Shown one piece after another: positions 1 to 12,484 of a stretch of 64,000 bases of DNA; the stretch's first letter is position 1, and the number at the start of each line of letters is the position of its first letter. The position numbers and the translations under genes were made by a program. The stretch is from Escallonia rubra (lineage: Eukaryota; Streptophyta; Magnoliopsida; Escalloniales; Escalloniaceae), in NCBI GenBank assembly GCA_033065855.1, contig JAVXUO010002934.1, positions 124,001 to 188,000 on the forward strand, in the 5' to 3' direction. The notes below the pieces were generated by a model. It was not told the DNA's origin. It did not search any database and saw only the letters and a program-made list of their open reading frames with translations.

Positions 1-3000
1 TAAGTTTAATTCATTTCATATAATGAATTATTTTTACCTACCGCCCATGAAAATTCCTACAATCCTCTATGCAAAACAGTTAATGATCGATAAATATGCT
101 TAGTGCCATTTTTGTTGACACTATAATTGACAATTTTTAAAAATATTTTTTTAAAGTCACTAAATAAGTTCCACTAAAAGTATACAACAACTATTCAGTT
201 TAACTGTATGGGAGGTTCTAGGCATCTTCCTATGACCTGGGTTGTGGCAAAAAATTTCTTAGATAACCATCGTTCTAAAATATATAATTAACCCTATAAA
301 AGAAATAGCATAGCATTACAGTGATAATCCCTGTGTTAAATTGTTTCACTTCAAGATTATGTTCAACAAGTTTTGGATGTGCCGTTTTGATCTGTTTTTT
401 AAGATTTTCTAAAGTAATCAATTTAAAAATGCGTTATAATTGATTATTTGTTTTGAGCATTCAAAAGAGTATATGATTTTTACTTTAGGCTTTGACTTAT
501 TAGATTATAACTAATTTGTGAAGTAAACTACTATTTTGCATTTCAAAGATATCTAAAAATGAAGTCATATTTGTTTCGTATATTGCTTATATTCAAAGAT
601 ATTAAGTATTAATCTTTATTTTTGATACATGTTCTTCGTACTTTATATTTGTGAGATTCTATTTTGTTATTTTAAAGTGCACTTAAGGTATTAACAATCA
701 AAATTAAGACCTAATATGTAAGTATATTCATTAAGTAGTGTTTTAAAAACTTTAGAGTTAGTTTCTTAGTTTTAAAAGGTTTACGAAAATTGGTCCAATA
801 ATATCCACAATTTGTTTAACAATAAATTATAATACGTAATTAATAAGTTGGGATGAAAAAAAAAGACCAAAACAAATAGGATGACATGTCGCATAAGTAA
901 GAAGGTTAAAAAGAAAAAAAATACTAAAAAAGCTAATGTATTTAAAAGTTCAATATTATATAATTAAAATTTTAGAATTGTTTTTCTAGTTTTAAAAGGT
1001 TCACAACAATTGCGGTAATAATATTCCCAAATATTTTAATAATAAATTTTAGTAAAGAGTTAATAAGTTGTGTAAAAAAAGGAGAAGGACATTAAAACAA
1101 ATAGATTATGTGACGCATAAGTAAGAGGGGCAAATAAGGAAAAGAACACTTCGAAAAGCTTTATGTGTTTTAAAGTTCAATGTGATATAATTAGAATTAA
1201 CTGATGAAGTAAAATATCATACTGGTAATTTTAAAATATTTACAACAATTAACTCATATTCTTTTTACATGTTGTTTTCTGTATAAAGAAAAGAAAGCTT
1301 TTAATTTGTGACCTACAATTTTTTTTTCATAAGTGACTTATGTTTTCTTTATGTTTGAGTGTTTATGTTGTTATTTAAAGTGTTTTTGAGGTACTAATAG
1401 TCAAAATCAAGTTCCAATATGTTGATACATTGACTACGTAGAGTTTTAGAAGGTATAGAATTGATTTTTCACTCTTATAAGGTCAACTAAATTCATGATA
1501 ATTATACTTCCGAACTTTTCAATAATAATTTGCAATAAATAGTCATGATGCATGTGTGACTATAATAAGTAGAGGTAGAAGAGGAATGAAACACCAAAAC
1601 AAACATGATGACGTGTAATTTATGCTTTCTTTATATTTGAGTGTTTATTTTGTTATAAAAAGTGTTTTTGAGGTGTTTATAGTCAAAATCAAGTCCGGAT
1701 ATGTGGATACATTGATTAGGTAGAATTTTAGAAGGTGTAAAAGAGATTTTTTACTCTTATAATGACTACTAAATTTATGGTAATAATACCTCCGAATTTT
1801 TAATAATAAGTTATACTAAAGAGTGATGATACATGTGTGACTTTAATAAGTAGAGGTAAAGGAGGAATAGAACACCGAACAAACATAATGATGTGTAATT
1901 TATGTTTGAGTATTTATTTTATTATTTAAAGTATTTTTTAGGTGTTAATAGTAAAAATTAAGTCCTAATATGTTGATACATTGATTAGGTAGAGTTTTAG
2001 AATGTGTAAGATTGATTTTTTACTCTTATAAGGTCAACTAAATTTATAGTAATAATACCTCCGAATTATTCAATAATAAGTTATAATAGAGTCATGATGC
2101 ATGTGAGATTTAATACATAGAGGTAAAAGAGGAATGAAACACCAAAACAAAGATGATGACGTGTCACAAAATTGAGCAAAGGTTTTTAATGTATTTTTGA
2201 AGTGTTAGTAGTGAAAATTAAGACCCTATATATAAGTATATTGAATAGGTAGAGTTTTATAAGGTGCATAATTAGTTTTTTACTCTTATAAAGTTTAGTA
2301 AAATTATGTCAATAATATCTACGAATTTTTTAATAATAAGTTATAGTAAAGAGTCATGATGCATGTGTAACTTTAATAAGTAGAGGTTTTTAAAGTATTT
2401 TTGAGGTGTTAGTAGTAAAAATAAAGACCTTCTATGTAAGTATATTGAATAGGTAGAGTTTTAGAATGTGCATAATTAGTTTTCTATTCTTATAAAGTTT
2501 AGTAAAATTATGTCAATAATACTTGCGAATTTTGTTAATAATAAATTATAGTGAAGTGTCATGGTACATGTGTGTCTCTAATAAGTAGAAGTGAAAAATG
2601 TGATATGAAAATAAAGAGTCATGGTCTATGTATGTCTCTAATAAGTAGAAGTGAAAAAAGAATGTGATATCAAAATAAACATGATGACGTGTCGTATAAG
2701 TAAGGCAGTGTTTTAAAAACTTTAGAGTTAGTTTCCTAATTTTTAAAGGTTTACGAAAATTGGGCCAATAATAGCCACAATTTTTTAACAATAAATTATA
2801 ATACATAGTCAATAAGTAGGGGGAAAAAAAAGAAAATGACCAAAATAAATACGATGACATGCAAGTAAGAGGGGGACAAAGAAAGAAAAAACACTAAAAA
2901 GGCTAATGTATTTGAAAGTTCAATGTTATATACTTAAAATTTTAGAATTATTTTTCTAGTTTTAAAAGGTTTACAACAATTGGGACAATAATGTTCACAA

Positions 3001-4221
3001 ATAGTTTAATAATAAATTTTAGTAAAGAGTTAAAGTTGTGTAAAAAAAAGGATATTAAAACAAATAAAATGATGTTACGCATAAGTTAGAGGGGTAAAAA
3101 AGAAAAATAACACTTATAAAAGCTTATGTATCTTGAAGTTCAATGTGATATAATCAGAATTAACTATTGAAGTAAAATCTCAAATTGGTATTTTTAAATT
3201 ATTTACAACAATTAACACATATTCTTTTTGCATGTTGCTTTTTAATAAAGAAAAGAAAGCTTTTAATTTGTGACCTATAAAACTTATGTTTTCTTTATGT
3301 TTGAGTGTTTACATTGTTATTTAAAGTGTTTTGGAGGTGCTAATAGTCAAAATCAAGTTTCAATATGTTGACATATTGACTATGTAGAGTTTTAGAAGGT
3401 ATATAATTGATTTTCTACTCTTATAAGGTCAACTAAATTTATGGTAATTATACCTCCGAATTTTTTAATATTAAGCTACAATAAAGAGTCATAATGCATA
3501 TGTGACTATAATAAGTAGAGGTAGAAGAGAAATGAAACACCAAAGTAAACATGATGATGTGTAATTTATTTTTTTATTTATGTTTGAATGTTTATTTTGT
3601 TATAAAAAGTATTTGTGAGGTATTAATAGTCAAAATCAAGTCCTAATATGTTGATGCATTAATTAGGTAGAGTTTTAGAAGGTGTAGAAGATATTTTTTA
3701 CTCTTATAAGGTCTACTTAATTTATGGTAATAATGACTCCGAAATTTTAATAATAACTTATACTATAGAGTCATTATACATGTGTGACTTTAATAAGTAG
3801 ACGTAAAGGAGGAATATAACACCAAAACAAACATGGTGACAAGTAATTAATGTTTTCTTTATGTTTTGAGTATTTATTTTGTTATTTAAAGTGTTTTTGA
3901 GGTGTTAATAATCAAAATTAAGTCCTAATTTGTTGATACATTGATTAGGTAGAGTTTTAGAAGGTGTAAAATTGATTTTTTACTCTTATAAGGTCAACTA
4001 AATTTATAGTAATAATAACTCCGAATCTTTTATTAATAAAGAGTCATGATGCATGTGAGGCTTTAATAAGTAGAGGTAAAAGATGAATGAAACGCCAAAA
4101 CAAAGATGATGACGTGTCGCAAAATGAAAAAAATATGACGTGTCGCATAATTAAAAAGGGAAAAGAACCCGTAAAAACGCTTATGTGTCGTCTCGACAAC
4201 GCTTCGTCTATTATATATTTA
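1..4221 (-). mobile_element. H1 Helitron copy B, non-autonomous, 3' end outside window
   Basis: On the minus strand this copy starts at the 5' core AATAGACGAAGCG (about 4202-4214), directly after the CTAG terminus of the next element at 4222, and runs off the left edge. Positions 1-300 match 5690-5960 of copy A and, reversed, 54500-54750 of copy C. No coding potential is seen; the short ORFs are AT-rich and not conserved between copies. It probably moves with enzymes supplied elsewhere. The exact 5' terminal base is uncertain. Confidence 0.72.
640..4120. repeat. Tandem repeat array inside H1 copy B
   Basis: A degenerate unit of about 200-285 bp recurs. Each unit carries an element like 'actcttataaggtcaact', then an AATAATA tract, then 'gagtcatgatgcatgtgtgac', then 'aataagtagaggt'. 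Clear units lie near 1475, 1758, 2022, 2281, 2490, 3418, 3702 and 3985. A higher-order duplication is also visible: the block starting near 737 resembles the block starting near 2705. Confidence 0.7.
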
Positions 4222-4232
4222 CTAGCTCAGTA

Positions 4233-4251
4233 ACCCGGGCAAGGCCCGGGT
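4233..4251 (-). other. H1 Helitron 3' terminal hairpin
   Basis: An 8-bp perfect stem (ACCCGGGC/GCCCGGGT) with a 3-nt loop is followed, on the minus strand, by seven bases and then CTAG at 4222-4225 with a T next to it. Hairpin, short spacer and CTRR, inserted 5' of T, is the standard Helitron 3' end. The same structure is at 8046, 33082, 43406 and 56116. Confidence 0.88.
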
Positions 4252-6329
4252 GAGTTTTATTTAAAAGCTATGAGTACATTTGAATTTTAACATTTTTTGA
4301 TAGAGGTAAGGTTGAGTATTTAAGCATCATGTTGATGGTTTTGAAAATTACGATTTAATCGTATTGGCTTGAAGTGAACCATCGAATTCAAAACATACCG
4401 CATTCATGCATTTCAGATATAAGCAATATCATAATCAAGAGAAATTCAATGAAAGCGTATTCCTAAAATTGTTTCATAATAGTAAAGCATGTTATAGTGC
4501 TAATAAATTATTAAGATTCCGAAGTTCAAAATAAACTATTCAAAAAGTGAAGCATAAAATGAGTAATCCATTATTTCACTTCAAATTAGAATGTTACTTT
4601 TTTCTTTGGTATTTCAAGTACTAATTTTATTTTTGTACGAAATTTATACACAAAATTATACACAAAGTACTAATTTCACTTCAAGTTAAATTTCAAGAAT
4701 TTATACTCAAAATTATATTTACATTGTTTATTTTGCTTACCATATCCATATAAGTGTGAGATATATATATTTTTTTATTTTTCACGTTATGTGGCGTACC
4801 ATTAATTAACTGTTTTATTTTATAAGTATCTCAGATAGAACTCATTACCATATTAAATTAGACATCTACTATAGTCATCTACAATGAAATTTAAAATTTA
4901 TAAAACAAAGTACGAAAAAGGCACAAATAATTTTTTTAGTAAATTATTGTCTAGACTGAATAAACCTACTAAAAAAACATGCCATGAAAACCTTAGCAAA
5001 AATGAAAGTAAGTGGAGCTATTTTACTTCATTTCAAAGAACCAACCTTTTAAAATATAGAATTAATCCTAAAAAGAAAAACTACAGTGTTATATTGGCAA
5101 TATATGTATTCTAATTACTTTACTTCATCGTCATGCTCGGCGCTTTTTCGACCACCCATTTAATTTTGAATATTCTCTATGACAATTAATTTGAAAATAT
5201 GTATGCATTGTATAGTTAATTATTGTCTGAATGATAATAAAAATGTCATATCATTTTACAAAATCCTTTTTTTATTTTTTATTTTGAGGCTAAATTATTA
5301 TATATAACGGTGAATATTCGTAAAGTTGTTTAAACTGTTATAGATGGAGATATAATTGCGTAAGGTTACAAAATTCTTACACTTCATCTTTGGTTTATAC
5401 TGCTCATTAAGTTTTAAAATTATAATATATTAACGTGATTATAGAAGTTTGTGAAGTTAGAGTATCAAATGTTGAACATTATTTTTTGTAGATTACCATG
5501 TACATATACATGAATTCAAACATAATGAATTAAAAAACGGTCGCAGTCATTTGTATTGGAAAAGAAAAATCCCAAAAAAGGTGCACGAACTATACAATTA
5601 GTAATTTATTTTGTAGACATAAATAGGCAACTAAACATAGACACTGGTGCTGAAATGGAAGCACATGGAGTAATTTTAATTCATTTCCGAAATGAATTAT
5701 TTTTACCTATTGCCCATGAAAATCCCTACAACCCTCTATACAAAACAGTTAATGATCGATAAATATGTTTAGTACCATCTTTGTTGATACCATAACTGAT
5801 AATTTTTAAAAGTACCTTTTTAAAGTCACTAAATAAGTGTCACTAAGAGTATACAATGACCATTGAGTTTCACCGTATGGGAGGCTATCTTCCTATGACC
5901 TAGGTAGCGGCCAAAAATTCTTAGATAACCATCACTTTAAAAGATAATATTAATCTTATAAAAGAAATAGCGTAGCATTATAGTGACAATTCTTTTGTTT
6001 AATTGTTTCACTTCAAGATCATGTTCAATAATTTTTTGAGGTGCTGTTTTGATATGTTTTTGAAGATTTTCTGAAGGAACCAATTTAAGAATGCATTATA
6101 TTTGATTCTTTGTTTTGGGCATTCAAAAGAGTATATGATTTCTACTTTAGACTTTGAGTTATTATATTAAAATTAATTTGTGAAATAAACTGTTATTTTA
6201 GCATTTTAAATATATCTAAAAATGAAGTCATATTCGTTTCTTATATTGATAATATAAAATTACGTTAAGTATTAATCTTTATTTTTGGTACGTAGTCTTC
6301 ATACTTTATATTTATGAGATATTATTTTG

Positions 6330-7910
6330 TTATTTTAAAGTGCACTTAAGGTATTAACAGTAAAAATTAAGGCATAATATATAAGTATATTCATTAGGCA
6401 GTGTTTTAAAAACTTTAGAGTTAGTTTGTTAATTTTAAAAGGTTTATGAAAATTGGGCCAATAATAGCCACAATTTTTTAACAATAAATTATATTACTTA
6501 GTTAATAAGTAGGCTAAAAAAAGAAAATGACCAAAATAAATACGATGACATGCAAGTAAGAGGGAGAAAAAGGAAAACAAATACTAAAAAGGCTAATGTA
6601 TTTGAAAGTTCAATGTTATATACTTAATATTTTAAAATTATTTTTCTAGTTTTAAAAGGTTTACAACAATTGGGACAATAATGTTCACAAATATTTTAAT
6701 AATAAATTTTAGTAAAGAGTTAAAGTTGTGTAAAAAAAAGGACATTAAAACAAATAAAATGATGTTACGCATAAGTTAGAGAGGTAAAAAAGAAAAAGAA
6801 CCCTTGTAAAAGCTGATGTATCTTAAAGTTCAATGTAATATAATTAGAATTAACTAATGAAGTAAAATCTCAAATTGGTAGTTTTAAATTATTTATAACA
6901 ATTAACACAATATCTTTTTACATATTGCTTTTGTATAAAGAAAAGAAAGCTTTAAATTTGTGACCTATAATTGTTTTTCATAGGTAACTTATATTTTCTT
7001 TATGTTTGAGTGTTTATGTTGTTATTTAAAGTATTTTTGAGGTGCTAATAGTCAAAATCAAGTTTCATTATGTTGATATATTGACTATGTAGAGTTTTAA
7101 AATGCGTATAATTGATTTTCTAATCTTATTATAAGGTCAACTGAATTTATGGTAATCATACCTCCAAATTTTTCAATAATAAGCTACAGTAAAGAGTCAT
7201 AATGCATATGTGACTATAATAAGTAGGGTAGAAGAGAAATGGAATACCAAAGCAAACATGATGACATGTAATTTATTCTTTCTTTATATTTGAGTGTTTA
7301 TTTTGTTATAAAAAATGTTTTTGAGGTATTAATATTCAAAATCAAGTCTTAATATGTTGATGCATTAATTAGGTAGAGTTTTAGAATGTGTGGAAGATAT
7401 TTTTTACTGTTATAAGGTCTACTAAATTTATGCTAATAATGACTCCGAATTTTTAATAGTAAGTTATACTAAAGAATCATTATACATGTGTGACTTTAAT
7501 AAGTAGAGGTAAAGGAGGAATAGAACACCAAAACACGTGTAATTTTTAATAATAAATTATGCTATAGAGTCATGATACACGTGTGACTTTAATAAGTAGA
7601 GGTAAAAGAGGACTATAACACCAAACAAACATGGTGATGTGTAATTAATGTTTTCTTTATGTTTGAGTGTTTATTTTTTTATTTAAAGTGCTTTTGAGGT
7701 GCTAATAATCATAATTAAGTCCTACTTTGTTGATACATTGATTAGGTAGAGTTTTAAAATGTGTAGAATTGGTTTTTTTACTCTTATAAGGTCCACTAAA
7801 TTTATAGTAATAATACTCCGAATTTTTTATTAATAAAGAGTCATGATGCATGTGAGACTTTAATAAATAGAGGTAAAAGAGGAATGAAACGTCAAAACAA
7901 AGATGATAAC
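6330..7910. repeat. Tandem repeat array inside H1 copy A
   Basis: The same 200-300 bp unit family as in copy B, with repeats of 'gtgtgactttaataagtagaggtaaa' type near 7195, 7490, 7585 and 7850. Near the Helitron 5' end it contains the ACGT-core motif (AACGTGTCAC near 7908). Confidence 0.65.
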
Positions 7911-9507
7911 GTGTCACAAAATGGAAAAAAGATGAGGTGTCGCATAATTAAAAGGGGTAAAAAGGGAAAAGAACTCCTAAAAAAGCTTATGTGTCTCCTC
8001 GACAATGCACAACGCTTCGTCTATTATATATTTACTAGTCCAGTAACCCGGGCAAGGGCCGGGTCGATTTTCTTAAATGGTTTATGTGTGCATACATTTA
8101 AGTGCCTTTATATTTTCCAAAATGTGTCATATTCATGTATTTCACATATGAAACAATGTTATAATGAAGAACACAATAAATCTATAATACTGAAATTGTT
8201 TCAGAATACTTAATGCCAAACCGTTCCTACATCGGTTATCGTTGTTCAACATAATATCTACGTTTATTTTCTCCAAATGTGCAAGCATTATAATTTGGAG
8301 AGTTTTCTAGCATTATTTAGTTGAACATTTACTACCGCATCTATCAGCATGAACTTACCAAAATAGTTAAAAGCTATTATACGATTGTAATCAACAAATA
8401 TAATTCCTAACTAAGATTGCTAATAACTTACTTAATGAGATTCCAGTCATTAACTAATCATTGATGTAGATTTCTTGGGAATTCTATTTTCCTCTATTAT
8501 CAGTAGTCTTTTACTATCTTCTTTTTTACTATCTTCTTTGGCCTTTCCCTTTTTGGTCCATTCCTTTCTTTCGCTGTATTTGTTTGGACCCATTCATCAT
8601 TATTTTCATGTTCTTCGTCATCTGAATCTTCCAACTGTGATGTGTCATTACCTGCATGAGGTCGGTTTGTGCCATCTTCGTCATTTTCGGTACATGCTTT
8701 TCTCAGACGTTTCTTTGTTTCTTTGTAGCTGCTGTATTGAGCTTTTCAACAATTTGACTACTATTTTCAATCCCAGGAATATCATTTAGTACCTGAGGAT
8801 TTCAATAGAATGTTCTTTTTATTACTAGACTCGTATCTTTTCTACATTCATTGAAATTCTATAGTATAAAGTGGTATTTGTTCGTACCTTCGTATCTGTA
8901 GATGGATCTTTATCCTCAAGCATGTTACTCTCGTCAAAAACTTTATTCATTGTGAAGTCTTCATATCCTTTATCGACGTTAAATTTTGATACCTTGACTT
9001 GGAAAATGAAGCTCTTACCCACTATGTTCTTGACAGATTTTGGAATTTCTTGCAGATCCTCCTCCTAAAATGATAGGTGTTTCTATTATCGTCCAAATAG
9101 ACATATTTTCAAGTGTATATTAGTCGTTATGCATTTACCTCCTTTTGTGCATTAATGAGTTGTGGGCCGGCATTTGTATCATCCTTTCTGCATCTCGGTT
9201 GAATATCACGAATGTAGTAACACCAGTTAGGTCTTGTACTTTTACTTGCAGTCTATACCTGGGAAAAAGTTGTCAACACAATGAATGGTTCAAAGTCAAA
9301 ATGAAACTAATTCACTATATTTATTCTCAAGTTACGTTTTTCAGCATCAAATGTACCTTTGAATTGGTAGGTCAACAACTTTCTTACATGTTTCGCAGTA
9401 CAATGTGTCTTGAAAGGGCTTCAGTTTTTTATTACATCGGCATGCCGTGTAATACCAACCATTTTCACTGAGAACTTGCAATATTGTGGCATTGCAGGTA
9501 CATATGA

Positions 9508-10622
9508 TTTCCTAAGAGCATAGCAATAAATGAAATTAAGTAATATATTTCATGGGGAAAGAAAGGAATAACAACATCAATTGAACAAAATTCACACACC
9601 TTTTCTCTGTCATCCAGTTTCTTGTTCAGAATTTGGTTGATAGTCAACAGTTGGTTTTCTTGGGATTGGAACCATCTTCATTTCAAAATGTTGCTCTGGT
9701 GCACAATAGATACTCTCTCTAAGGTCATCTACCTCTGTTATGTCCAAATTGGCATAAATCTTTGTTGCGCTTGTGGAATTCAACTGGATATTCCCTGTTT
9801 TATGTTTGTCACAGAGATTTTGTAAAGAAAGCAATATCTCAGAAATTCAATATACGCTATTAGAGTGAAATAAAAAGAATAAGTGGAACAACATTGAGGG
9901 GAGTATATCTAACCGTTGAATGTTTTGACTATTCCACCACAAACAATAAGCACAACTGTGGTCGTGGTTTGTTCTTTTAGCGAATTCTCCAATTCTAAAG
10001 CCTTCTCCGACCATAGGGTCACCTTCAACTCTTGGCCCCTAAATATAACATAAATGCTTGTTAGTTACTCATCACTTTGGTGTTACTATTCAAAAGTTAG
10101 ACATGAAAAGACAACATACCTGATGTTAATCAAAATGATATCTTTCTTCAAGAGTTGTTTTTGGGTTGTGGGTTTGACTCCAAGGTTCTCGATGTCGCAA
10201 ACTTTTGACAGAATTCCAGCAACATCTAGACAAAGTTCAAAACAATTGGTTATGCATTAGTCAAGTATAATATGGTATGATAGAATGGTTAATTCAAGAT
10301 AATGAGGATGTTTCACCTGTCAGGTATGTAACATCATGAGAGCGTTTGCCCAGCTCCTCATAGCTGACAATCTCAAACTTGTGCTCAGGCATTTTATCAA
10401 TATTTTGCTTTAATTGCTGAATTTTTGTTGCATGGTACAACGTGATTACCAATGTTATTTTTGACAAAGGTCGGTATGTTCCTCTCGGTTGAGAAAACTT
10501 CATGTTTGAGACTAAGTAAACATTTCCTTCCTTGAACTGGGGCAGGAATGTGGACCTTTGATTTTTCCTTAAGAGAACATGTATTTGATTTTCCTGCAGA
10601 AGATATATTCTGCATAAAGAAC
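9508..10622. repeat. Tandem duplication, first copy (RPA exons 2-5)
   Basis: This 1115-bp unit is repeated at 10623-11738 with about ten differences, so roughly 99% identical. It covers four exons and their introns. TTT is shared at the junction (10623-10625), suggesting microhomology. Exon phases at both borders are 0 in the intended frame. Confidence 0.93.
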
Positions 10623-11738
10623 TTTCCTAAGAGCATAGCAATAAATGAAATTAAGTAATATATTTCATGGGGAAAGAAAGGAATAACAACATCAATTGAA
10701 CAAAATTCACACACCTTTTCTCTGTCATCCAGTTTCTTGTTCAGAATTTGGTTGATAGTCAACAGTTGGTTTTCTTGGGATTGGAACCATCTTCATTTCA
10801 AAATTTTGCTCTGGTGCACAATAGATACTCTCTCTAAGGTCATCTACCTCTGTTATGTCCAAATTGGCATAAATCTTTGTTGCGCTTGTGGAATTCAACT
10901 GGATATTCCCTGTTTTATGTTTGTCATGGAGATTTTGTAAAGAAAGCAATATCTCAGAAATTCAATATACGCTATTAGAGTGAAATAAAAAGAATAAGTG
11001 GAACAACATTGAGGGGAGTATATCTAACCGTTGAATGTTTTGACTATTCCACCACAAACAATAAGCACAACTGTGGTCGTGGTTTGTTCTTTTAGCAAAT
11101 TCTCCAATTCTAAAGCCTTCTCCGACCATAGGGTCACCTTCAACTCTTGGCCCCTAAATATAACATAAATGCTTGTTAGTTACTCATCACTTTGGTGTTA
11201 CTATGCAAAAGTTAGACATGAAAAGACAACATACCTGATGTTAATCAAAATGATATCTTTCTTTAAGAGTTGTTTTTGGGTTGTGGGTTTGACTCCAAGG
11301 TTCTCGATGTCGCAAACTTTTGACAGAATTCCAGCAACATCTAGACAAAGTTCAAAACAATTGGTTATGCATTAGTCCAGTATAATATGGTATGATAGAA
11401 TGGTTAATTCAAGATAATGAGGATGTTTTCACCTGTGAGGTATGTAACATCATGAGAGCGTTTGCCCAGCTCCTCATAGCTGACAATCTCAAACTTGTGC
11501 TCAGGCATTTTATCAATATTTTGCTTTAATTGCTGAATTTTTGTTGCATGGTACAACGTGATTACCAATGTTATTTTTGACAAAGGTCGGTATGTTCCTC
11601 TCGGTTGAGAAAGCTTCATGTTTGAGACTAAGTAAACATTTCCTTCCTTGAACTGGGGCAGGAATGTGGACCTTTGATTTTTCCTTAAGAGAACATGTAT
11701 TTGATTTTCCTGCAAAAGATATATTCTGCATAAAGAAC
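10623..11738. repeat. Tandem duplication, second copy (RPA exons 2-5)
   Basis: Partner of 9508-10622. Differences include a missing T near 10311 relative to 11428, and substitutions in exon 5 (for example at 10805 relative to 9690). Confidence 0.93.
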
Positions 11739-12047
11739 TTTGTGTTGAAAGATACATAAGCTCACTTTATAAAGTAGTACTATACATACCTCCTGATCAA
11801 GAAATATTATATTCGAGTTGATGATCTCGTTCGTATTAGGATTAATCCCATCCCACATCCGTGTGACCCTGACCTTAATGGTCCAGTCATCCTTCAATTC
11901 CGTGAGTTCAGATATTAGGCTGTATTTTCCTGCCATTGTTGTTCATGAAAGAGATTATAAAAATCGTTCAGTATATCAACTTATCTAAAAGTTTTTGTTT
12001 AACATATGGATTGGAAGTACAATGTATGACCTTAAAAGAGTATGAAA

Positions 12048-12212
12048 CAGTTTCAAAGCATTAGTCATGCATCCCTTTTTAGACCTACTAATTCTAATGT
12101 ATAGTTTTTCTTCTGGCCGAAAGAATTGAAGATAATTCATGTTAGAGATCCAATTCCTTTTTGAAAGCAAAGAGAGCCTATTTCGTAGCAGGGCCTTGGC
12201 CTGGAGAGTATT
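12048..12212. repeat. Inverted repeat, left arm (165 bp)
   Basis: Exact or near-exact reverse complement of 12320-12484, with a spacer of about 107 bp. The sequence is the leader region just upstream of the RPA1-like gene. Short ORFs across both arms are not recognised as a known protein. Confidence 0.93.
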
Positions 12213-12319
12213 AATCCGACTTTTCGTAGGTCTCAACTGCATGCCTTTTAGAGCCTAAAGTAGGCAACAACTTTGACAAGCAAACCAGTGCTTATAGGGA
12301 GACTGTAGAAAAGCTGTTC

Positions 12320-12484
12320 AATACTCTCCAGGCCAAGGCCCTGCTACGAAATAGGCTCTCTTTGCTTTCAAAAAGGAATTGGATCTCTAACATGAATTAT
12401 CTTCAATTCTTTCGGCCAGAAGAAAAACTATACATTAGAATTAGTAGGTCTAAAAAGGGATGCATGACTAATGCTTTGAAACTG
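12320..12484. repeat. Inverted repeat, right arm (165 bp)
   Basis: Reverse complement of 12048-12212. Its right border joins directly to inverted RPA exon 3 sequence at 12485; CTG is shared between the two parental sequences at the junction. Confidence 0.93.

Larger units (their letters stand above)
4222..8034 (-). mobile_element. H1 Helitron copy A, non-autonomous, about 3.8 kb, both ends present
   Basis: On the minus strand it begins at the AATAGACGAAGCG core just below 8034 and ends with the hairpin plus CTAG at 4222. It contains a repeat array (about 6330-7910), a single-copy middle (about 4380-6300) and no recognisable gene. The ORF at 4884-5114 is also present as broken sequence in copies C and D, so I do not treat it as a gene. 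The 5805-8032 part is nearly identical to 61361-63590 (copy E). Confidence 0.82.
8500..11936 (-). pseudogene. RPA1-like (replication protein A large subunit) gene of Helitron type, broken, with internal exon duplication
   Basis: Exons read on the minus strand with GT-AG borders: 11790-11936 (starts MAGKYSLISELTELKDDWTI), 11433-11709, 11235-11340, 11029-11153, 10715-10909, then a second set 10317-10593, 10120-10225, 9914-10038, 9600-9794, then 9357-9511, 9139-9258, 8888-9064 and 8500-8792. Parts seen: N-terminal OB fold (DUF223 type), DBD-B ('ELKVTLWSE'), and the C-terminal zinc ribbon in 9357-9511 (CxC then CxxC: 'TACRCNKK', 'YCETCKK') followed by the C-terminal OB fold. Family role: single-strand DNA binding; such genes are common cargo of plant Helitrons. 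Breaks: a frameshift in the 9600-9794 exon (near 9645, also in the duplicate) and another in the last exon near 8715. The frame after that ends in an acidic then lysine-rich tail. It is unlikely to make a full protein. Confidence 0.85.
8035..12212 (-). mobile_element. H1 Helitron carrying an RPA1-like gene; 5' end not located
   Basis: The 3' end is at 8035 (CTAG 8035-8038; hairpin 8046-8064 with one mismatch). Subterminal sequence to about 8480 resembles the 3' parts of other H1 copies. Inside lies the RPA1-like pseudogene (8500-11936). Sequence upstream of its ATG to 12212 is leader-like. Beyond 12212 the element is rearranged by an inverted repeat, and I do not find a 5' terminus. Confidence 0.68.

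Noticed and set aside
640..4120. Tandem array as centromeric satellite
   Set aside because: Units are irregular (about 200-285 bp), diverged, and bounded by Helitron ends in several separate copies.
8475..8789. 104-aa plus-strand ORF, hydrophobic
   Set aside because: It is antisense to the last exon of the RPA1-like gene and its leucine/serine-rich composition follows from the opposite strand.
9622..9825. 67-aa ORF also present at 10737 and 12876
   Set aside because: Antisense of RPA exon 5; repeated only because the exon is repeated.
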